Assembly: GCA_001784535.1 (NCBI GenBank)
Contig: MFRJ01000005.1
Coordinates: 1 to 11,191 of the forward strand
Direction of reading: 5' to 3'
Length of the DNA: 11,191 nucleotides
DNA from: Candidatus Melainabacteria bacterium GWA2_34_9
GTDB taxonomy: Bacteria > Cyanobacteriota > Vampirovibrionia > Gastranaerophilales > UBA9971
In this document: positions 6,768 to 11,191 of the stretch, in pieces
Numbering within the stretch: position 1 is the first letter of the stretch
Layout: each line of letters opens with the position of its first letter
The notes under the pieces: model-generated
Databases searched by the model: none
The model's input: only the letters and a program-made list of their open reading frames with translations
Told to the model about the DNA's origin: nothing
Program-made: the position numbers and the translations under genes

Positions 6768-7586
6768 TTACCACCAAGTTGATGGAGGGTGTTTGACTTG
6801 AGGTTTTGCGACCAGCGCATCCCATTGTGATGGTTTTTTTGTTTCATTATTAATTTCAGGTGATTTTGTTTGTTTAATTTGATTTGAATTTTTGTGTTTT
6901 GCCCTGCTAAGACCCAAAAATTCATTCTGAAGACCACTTTGTTTAACAAGTTCGCCATTGTTAACTTTTAAAACATGATTATCAAAAGTACCCGGTTTTA
7001 CTAAAGGTTTATGATTATGCGTATGATTGTGTTTTGCTTTTTTAGCTGTATTAGTCAGTTTAAATTTAGTGTTTTTAGGCAGTAAAACTTCATTATCAAA
7101 CTCACCGGGTTTAGCCAGAGATGCTTTTTTATGAGGCACGTCATATTGTGCTTCAGATGATTTATATGGGTTTAATTTTTTATTTCGGGGCTGTCCTAAA
7201 AGTTCAGTATCAAATGCTGTTGTTTTTGTTTTTTTAGTTGATTTCTCTTTGTTTAATGGTTCGTATTTAGCTTTTTCAAGCCCAACATCACTAAGACTTA
7301 ATACAGAATCCTGAATGTCTCCTTGTTTTGGTGTTGTTTTAAATTCATGATATTTCGGTTTTTTGGTTTTTTTAATTGCTGGCAGTGTAGGTCTTTCCAA
7401 AGCCTCAGGTTCTTTATTTGCTTGAAATATTGGATTTTCAGTAACTTCCGGTTTTTTTATTTCAAAATCAGCCATATTAATTGATTTAATGCTTTTATCG
7501 AATTTTTCAAGCACATCTGCACCAACACTGTATTTTGGCGTGTGAATTCGCGTACAGTTAATGTTTCCTACTGATAAATCTGACAT
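6768..7586 (-). CDS. Hypothetical Lys/Pro-rich repeat protein, probably disordered
   Basis: A 272-aa protein of unknown function without signal peptide or membrane helix. It is rich in Lys, Pro, Asn and Thr and looks mostly disordered. A short motif of the form Gly-x-Phe-Asp-Asn-x-x-Leu recurs: G-D-I-Q-D-S-V-L (89-96), A-F-D-T-E-L-L (124-130), P-G-E-F-D-N-E-V-L (160-168), P-G-T-F-D-N-H-V-L (198-206) and S-G-L-Q-N-E-F-L (217-224), mostly 34-38 residues apart. A His-rich stretch H-N-H-T-H-N-H lies near 186-192, and the protein ends in Trp-Trp. The start at 7586 is chosen because GAGGAG lies six bases upstream; an in-frame ATG at 7604 would sit upstream of this Shine-Dalgarno. Its leader is shared with the next gene (7784-8191). 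Repeated linear motifs suggest a binding or scaffold protein, but that is inference. Confidence 0.82.
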   Translation of the reverse strand: MSDLSVGNINCTRIHTPKYSVGADVLEKFDKSIKSINMADFEIKKPEVTENPIFQANKEPEALERPTLPAIKKTKKPKYHEFKTTPKQGDIQDSVLSLSDVGLEKAKYEPLNKEKSTKKTKTTAFDTELLGQPRNKKLNPYKSSEAQYDVPHKKASLAKPGEFDNEVLLPKNTKFKLTNTAKKAKHNHTHNHKPLVKPGTFDNHVLKVNNGELVKQSGLQNEFLGLSRAKHKNSNQIKQTKSPEINNETKKPSQWDALVAKPQVKHPPSTWW

Positions 7587-7666
7587 GTTTTTCTCCTCTT
7601 TCATTTCCCATATTATAAAAAATTACAATAGCAATATTTCCCTTGTAATAATATAAAAACAAATGT
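7587..7666 (-). promoter_or_regulatory. Leader/promoter region shared with the Gln-rich gene (copy A)
   Basis: This region closely resembles 8192-8271 upstream of the neighbouring gene. The best block, 7645-7664, matches 8250-8269 at 19 of 20 bases. Further shared blocks are AATATTTCCC (7633-7642), ATTACAAT (7622-7629) and the purine-rich Shine-Dalgarno stretch. On the minus strand the conserved block reads ATTTGTTTTTATATTATTAC, and TATATT could be a -10 box, but no convincing -35 accompanies it. Promoter function is inferred from the conservation. Confidence 0.6.
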
Positions 7667-7696
7667 TCGTAGGTAATTGCCATTTTTTGTATAAAA

Positions 7697-7734
7697 TATT
7701 GGACAAATTTATTATTGTTTACAATAGTCCAATA
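7697..7734. repeat. Compound inverted repeat
   Basis: TATTGGAC (7697-7704) and GTCCAATA (7727-7734) form 8-bp perfect arms. Inside, TATTGT (7713-7718) and ACAATA (7721-7726) form a second stem; the inner right arm directly abuts the outer right arm, while eight bases (AAATTTAT) bulge on the left. It lies between the terminator of the Gln-rich gene and the leader of the Lys/Pro-rich gene. It has no T tract of its own. An operator, an RNA processing site or a mobile-element relic are all possible. Confidence 0.4.
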
Positions 7735-7770
7735 AAAAAGACTGTTTCTTTAAAGGAACAGTCTTTTTTA
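7733..7770 (-). terminator. Rho-independent terminator of the Gln-rich gene
   Basis: A 19-bp inverted repeat (7733-7751 with 7752-7770) with one G-T wobble contains the GACTGTT...AACAGTC core and is flanked by A and T runs on both sides. It begins 13 bases beyond the stop of the gene at 7784-8191. Its symmetry means it could also terminate plus-strand transcripts, although no plus-strand gene was found here. Confidence 0.9.
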
Positions 7771-7783
7771 ATAAAACTTATTT

Positions 7784-8191
7784 TTATTGCATTGCTTCAG
7801 GAGGTATACCGGCTTGTTGAAGTGCTTGTTGAGCTTCCTGTTGAATCGCTTTTATTCCACTATAATCGCCGGTCTTTTGAGCTTGTTGACCAGCGTCAGC
7901 TATTTTAGTTTGATAATATTCAACCATTCGCTGTTGTTGTTTTGTAAGTTGTGGAGCACTTGCTTGAGGCGGTGCATCATTTTGGACAACTTGAGATGTT
8001 GCCTGTTGCCCTATAGGAGCACTTCCTGTTAACATTTGTCCAATTTGATTAGAATTGGCTGCACCCGCAGGTACATGACCATTTATTGCCTGATTTCTTT
8101 GAGCCATAACTTGGTTTGCACGATTTTGCATAAGTCTTGCCTGTGCGGGTGTCCAGTTAGGATTGCCTCCTTGGATTGCTCCTTCTGCCAT
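7784..8191 (-). CDS. Hypothetical Gln/Ala-rich small protein
   Basis: A 135-aa protein without signal peptide or membrane segment, unusually rich in Gln and Ala. The N-terminal part (about 13-35) contains N-W-T-P-A-Q-A-R and probably forms a helix rich in Gln, Arg and Asn. The middle (40-80) is low complexity and likely disordered. The C-terminal part (about 82-128) is a Gln-rich, probably helical segment starting T-K-Q-Q-Q-R-M-V-E-Y-Y, then Q-Q-E-A-Q-Q-A-L-Q-Q-A. The ATG at 8191 has GGGAG ten bases upstream. A strong terminator follows, and the leader closely matches that of the gene ending at 6768, so the two are probably expressed together. No function can be assigned; low-complexity Gln-rich helices are common in assembly or adaptor proteins. 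Confidence 0.78.
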   Translation of the reverse strand: MAEGAIQGGNPNWTPAQARLMQNRANQVMAQRNQAINGHVPAGAANSNQIGQMLTGSAPIGQQATSQVVQNDAPPQASAPQLTKQQQRMVEYYQTKIADAGQQAQKTGDYSGIKAIQQEAQQALQQAGIPPEAMQ

Positions 8192-8271
8192 AATTCTTTT
8201 TCTCCCTTTTCGTTTCCTCTACTAAAAAATATTACAATAATATTTCCCCGTATTAATATAAAAACAAATAC
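8192..8271 (-). promoter_or_regulatory. Leader/promoter region shared with the Lys/Pro-rich gene (copy B)
   Basis: This is the counterpart of 7587-7666. Besides the 19-of-20 block at 8250-8269, it contains AATATTACAATAATATT (8229-8245), a perfect palindrome with 7-bp arms around CAA; copy A holds a degenerate version with three extra bases. It fills the gap between the tatD stop and the Gln-rich gene, where I see no clear terminator for tatD. Confidence 0.6.
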
Positions 8272-8307
8272 TTGAGAGAAAGTGCTATTTTTTTAAAATT
8301 TTAAAAT

Positions 8308-9075
8308 TTATATTCTAAAAAGGTTTTCAGCATTTCGAGAAGTTATGTTTGCAACTTCTTCAACACTTAAATTTTTAATTTCTGCTATGGCTTCAGCGAC
8401 AAGAATAATCTTTGAAGGGTCGTTTTCTTTGCCTCTGAAAGGATGTGGCGCCAAAAACGGTGAATCTGTTTCTAAAACCAATTTTTCCAGCGGAACTTTT
8501 TGGGCAACTTCTTTAGGTTTTACAGCGTTTTTAAAAGTTATAGGCCCTCCAAGTGCTATATAATATCCAATTTTGACGCAGTCCATAGCAAATTCAGCAC
8601 TTCCTGAAAAACAGTGCATAACTCCTATAACTTCAGGGAATTCTTTTAAAATTGACAAAACATCAGCATGGGCTTCCCTGTCATGCACAATTACAGGAAT
8701 ATTTAATTCTTCGGCAAGCTCAAGATGCCTTCTGAATATATGCTGCTGAGTTTCTTTAAAAGTTTTATCCCAGTAATAATCAAGTCCTGTTTCCCCAATC
8801 GCGACAATTTTATCGTGTTGGGCGTATTCTTTAAGTATGGGGTAGTATTCTTCCTGCCAGCCTTTAGCTTCGGAGGGATGAACCGCAACCGCACCGAACA
8901 AATTGTCATATTTTTCGATTAAATTTATGATTTTGGGTGTATCTTCAAGAGTTACACCGGGGATAATTATTTTTTCAACGCCGACAGCTATAGCGTTTTC
9001 CAGGACTTGGTCTATATTTTCCTGTAACTTCTCAAAATCGAGATGTGCATGTGTATCTATAAGCTTGTAATTCAT
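8308..9075 (-). CDS. tatD: TatD-family metal-dependent hydrolase (probable DNase)
   Basis: A 255-aa cytoplasmic TIM-barrel hydrolase of the TatD/YcfH family, for which metal-dependent 3'-5' DNase activity and roles in DNA repair or tRNA/D-amino-acid quality control have been reported. Metal ligands are all visible: His9 and His11 in D-T-H-A-H-L-D, Glu95 in I-G-E-T-G-L-D-Y, His131 in V-I-V-H-D-R-E-A, His154 in V-M-H-C-F-S-G, and Asp204 in E-T-D-S-P-F-L-A-P. The R-G-K-E-N-D-P near 214-220 matches the family's R-G-x-x-N-x-P. Length is normal. It is third in an operon after metG and a secreted hypothetical gene, 12 bases downstream of the latter. metG-tatD adjacency is common in bacteria such as Bacillus, so the position supports the call. 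Confidence 0.96.
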   Translation of the reverse strand: MNYKLIDTHAHLDFEKLQENIDQVLENAIAVGVEKIIIPGVTLEDTPKIINLIEKYDNLFGAVAVHPSEAKGWQEEYYPILKEYAQHDKIVAIGETGLDYYWDKTFKETQQHIFRRHLELAEELNIPVIVHDREAHADVLSILKEFPEVIGVMHCFSGSAEFAMDCVKIGYYIALGGPITFKNAVKPKEVAQKVPLEKLVLETDSPFLAPHPFRGKENDPSKIILVAEAIAEIKNLSVEEVANITSRNAENLFRI

Positions 9076-9087
9076 AAAAAAATAAAA

Positions 9088-9693
9088 TTATTCCTGTATT
9101 TTTCTTGTTATTATCACTTTTGCCTTTTTGTCGTAGCATTTGTCCTGATACCAGCGGCAATAAAATTTCCCGTCAGCTTTGAAAGCATATTGGTCATCTT
9201 CAGCAATATAATAAGTTACGCCTTTTAATTTGCCTGAAGCATCATATTGAGAAGCTTTATAAGGGTATTCATTATAAGGCTTTTCCAGTATGTCAAAATA
9301 CCTTAAAGTACCCATTGCATCATAATAATAAATATTTTTTTTCTTATTTTCATATTTGATGGCATAACAATATAAAATCTTTTTAAAAATATAAAATCCC
9401 GTAAGTTTTCTGTCCTGCAAGGAAAGTATATTATTTTTTATAAAATATTCGTTTAAATTTCTGTCTTTATCTTTTTTGTTTTCAGCAAATTCTTTTGTAT
9501 CAATTGTTTTCTGAACATTTTCAAAAAGAAGATTATAGTAATAATTAATAGTTTTATCTCTTTCTTCCTGATTTTTGAAAGTCCAATCGAAGGATACTTC
9601 TCCTGTGAGGACTTTAGAAGTAGCAGGAAGTTGTATTGCATTAAACAGAAAAAAACAAAATAAGCTGATAATAATTATTTTTGTATATTTCAT
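9088..9693 (-). CDS. Hypothetical exported protein between metG and tatD
   Basis: A 201-aa protein I do not recognise. Residues 1-25 form a probable signal peptide (K-Y-T-K, then a long Ile/Leu/Phe-rich core, then L-P-A-T-S), so it is exported or membrane-anchored. Residues 36-120 are charged and probably helical. The C-terminal part (122-190) is rich in Tyr, Asp, Gly and Lys and shows repeated short beta-hairpin-like units: Y-Y-D-A-M-G-T-L (123-130), Y-D-A-S-G-K-L-K-G (150-158) and F-K-A-D-G-K-F (171-177), each of the form aromatic-x-A-x-G-x-hydrophobic. This resembles YD/MORN-type repeats in outline only. Cys179 and Cys186 could form a disulfide. The ATG follows the metG stop by three bases, so it is clearly in the metG operon, an unexpected place for an envelope protein. 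Composition is more AT-rich than tatD. Confidence 0.82.
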   Translation of the reverse strand: MKYTKIIIISLFCFFLFNAIQLPATSKVLTGEVSFDWTFKNQEERDKTINYYYNLLFENVQKTIDTKEFAENKKDKDRNLNEYFIKNNILSLQDRKLTGFYIFKKILYCYAIKYENKKKNIYYYDAMGTLRYFDILEKPYNEYPYKASQYDASGKLKGVTYYIAEDDQYAFKADGKFYCRWYQDKCYDKKAKVIITRKIQE

Positions 9694-9696
9694 GAT

Positions 9697-11191
9697 TTAT
9701 TTCTTTTTTTTGTCTTCGCCGGCAAGCTCGGAATCAATGCGTAAAAATACAGGTCTTACTCTGTCGGAATTTATTTGAGTTTCGGCTTTTAAACCACCCC
9801 AATTTAAATCATCAAGCTTAACATTAGAAACATTTCCTTCCTGTGAAAGCTGTTCCCACATATCCTGCGCTATATTTGGAATAAACGGATAAATAAGAAC
9901 ACTTACATGTCGTAAAGTTTCAAGAACAGTGTACAAAACCCGACCGCATTCGTCTTCTTTTCCTTCTTTAGCTAAAGACCAGGGTTTTAATTCGTTCAAA
10001 TATTTATTAGCTCTATCAACCAGGATTATTATATGGTCAGCAGCATCTGAGATCTTGTAATTTGGAAAACAATCTTTTACAACTAACTCTTTACAGGCAT
10101 AAGTATGCGCTGCAAGTTCATTATCGTGAATCGATGTAATATGTTCAGACTTTATTTTTCCATCAAAATATTTAAGCAGCATGCTTAAGGTTCTATTCAG
10201 TAAATTTCCTAAATTATTTGCTAAATCAGCATTTACTATGCTTTTGAAATCCTCGTCACTATAATTTCCGTCTCTTCCAAATGGTGTTGTTGTCATCATA
10301 AAATAACGAAAAGCATCTGATTTTTCGAGATTATACGCATCAAGAACGGCTTTTGGGGCGATAACATTTCCTATCGTTTTACTCATTTTGGTTTGATCTA
10401 CAGTAATCCAACCATGAGCAAAAATTGTTTCGGGAAGTTCTATTTCCATAGCTAATAAAATTCCTATCCAATAGATTGCGTGGAATTTAAGTATGTCTTT
10501 TCCTATCATGTGAACGTTTGCAGACCAGAATTTATTGAATAATTCTTCATTTGTCAGGTATCCGATACCGGTAAGATAGTTAGAAAGTGCGTCAATCCAT
10601 ACATAAATAACCTGAGTATTATCATCAGGAACAGGAATTCCCCATGTAACGGATTCTTTCGAGCGGGAAACACTTATATCCTCAACGTCTTTAAGCTGGT
10701 TAAGAAGTTCGTTAACTCTATAATCAGGATAAACATGGTTTTTTATATATTCTTCAATTTTTTCTTTGTATTTGGAAAGCTTGAAAAAATAATTTTCTTC
10801 TTGGACTTCTTGAGGTTTGGTTTTGTGGTCAGGACATAACCCTTCTTCTGTCAAATCTCTTTCGTTTAAAAAGCTCTCACATCCCGCACAGTAAAGCCCT
10901 GTATAAGAAGCTTTATAAATATCGCCTTTTTCCATAAGGGTTTTAAAAATATGCTGAACCACCTTTTTATGGTCATCTTCGGTTGTTCTTATAAACCTGT
11001 CATATTTTACTTCAAGCAATTCCCACGCATCTTTAAATTTTTGGGCAGTTTCCTCGCAAAATTCCTGAGGGGTAACACCTTTTTCTTTTGAAGTTCTTTC
11101 TATCTTAATCCCGTGTTCATCTGTTCCTGTGAGAAAGAATACAGGGATTCCTCTTTGCTTGAAATGCCTCGCCAGAACATCTGTCGCTATT
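9697..11191 (-). CDS. metG: Methionyl-tRNA synthetase, N-terminus beyond the window
   Basis: Class I synthetase charging tRNA-Met. The open frame runs off the right edge: codons from 11190 read I-A-T-D-V-L-A-R-H-F, which in the family follows directly after the HIGH motif, so perhaps 25-30 residues are missing. The visible 497 residues contain T-G-T-D-E-H-G (21-27), a single zinc site with C-A-G-C (Cys101, Cys104) and C-P-D-H (Cys119, His122), the W-G-I-P-V-P segment, V-W-I-D-A-L-S-N-Y, and K-M-S-K-T (268-272, the KMSKS loop). The anticodon-binding helices follow. The protein ends in a Lys-rich tail just after the helical domain, so it lacks the C-terminal Trbp111-like tRNA-binding domain found in many bacterial MetRS. 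It leads an operon with the exported hypothetical gene and tatD. A TTG at 11019 is internal, not the start. Confidence 0.97.
   Translation of the reverse strand, partial: IATDVLARHFKQRGIPVFFLTGTDEHGIKIERTSKEKGVTPQEFCEETAQKFKDAWELLEVKYDRFIRTTEDDHKKVVQHIFKTLMEKGDIYKASYTGLYCAGCESFLNERDLTEEGLCPDHKTKPQEVQEENYFFKLSKYKEKIEEYIKNHVYPDYRVNELLNQLKDVEDISVSRSKESVTWGIPVPDDNTQVIYVWIDALSNYLTGIGYLTNEELFNKFWSANVHMIGKDILKFHAIYWIGILLAMEIELPETIFAHGWITVDQTKMSKTIGNVIAPKAVLDAYNLEKSDAFRYFMMTTTPFGRDGNYSDEDFKSIVNADLANNLGNLLNRTLSMLLKYFDGKIKSEHITSIHDNELAAHTYACKELVVKDCFPNYKISDAADHIIILVDRANKYLNELKPWSLAKEGKEDECGRVLYTVLETLRHVSVLIYPFIPNIAQDMWEQLSQEGNVSNVKLDDLNWGGLKAETQINSDRVRPVFLRIDSELAGEDKKKK

Noticed and set aside
7587..7604. 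ATG at 7604 as start of the Lys/Pro-rich gene
   Set aside because: The GAGGAG Shine-Dalgarno lies between 7604 and the ATG at 7586, with ideal spacing to the latter.
8281..8307. Terminator after tatD
   Set aside because: The stretch is A/T runs with self-complementarity but no GC-containing stem.
11017..11019. TTG as the start of metG
   Set aside because: The frame stays open to the window edge and the upstream codons encode the conserved T-G-T-D-E-H-G region of MetRS.

Overview
The window is AT-rich, tightly packed bacterial chromosome carrying mostly housekeeping genes plus several unrecognised small proteins. The amidase has repeated AMIN-type domains and sits directly upstream of the glutamate racemase gene, an order I recall from cyanobacteria (amiC next to murI). 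MetK is long (423 aa), as in cyanobacteria. No photosynthesis genes are present. With the low GC this suggests a non-photosynthetic cyanobacterial relative such as Melainabacteria/Vampirovibrionia (Gastranaerophilales). That placement is inference from gene content, not a database match.

Left part (1-4797): a plus-strand gene at 105-827 encodes a 240-aa protein whose Thr48, Cys54 and His71 have the same spacing as the catalytic triad of the chemoreceptor deamidase CheD. It converges, with only 2 bp between, on a minus-strand cell-wall and replication cluster: a secreted AMIN/Amidase_3 N-acetylmuramoyl-L-alanine amidase, then murI (glutamate racemase), then rarA (replication-fork AAA+ ATPase). 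murI and rarA overlap by an ATGA.

Middle (4798-6767): a divergent promoter region separates the amidase from a plus-strand operon. The operon holds a 126-aa helical protein built from two copies of an RWYD module, then metK (S-adenosylmethionine synthetase), which ends in an unusual Cys-Gly-Cys-Gly-Cys tail. A strong bidirectional terminator closes the operon.

Right part (6768-8307): two minus-strand genes of unknown function encode low-complexity, probably disordered proteins. One is Lys/Pro-rich with recurring F-D-N-x-x-L motifs; the other is Gln/Ala-rich. The proteins are unrelated, but about 80 bp of leader upstream of each start is clearly similar, so they are probably co-regulated. A strong terminator and a compound inverted repeat lie between them.

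Right end (8308-11191): a minus-strand operon of metG (methionyl-tRNA synthetase, cut by the window edge before its HIGH motif), a secreted hypothetical protein and tatD (metal-dependent hydrolase), with gaps of 3 and 12 bp. No tRNA, rRNA, CRISPR array, insertion sequence or riboswitch was recognised. No stretch longer than 300 bases lacks a gene.
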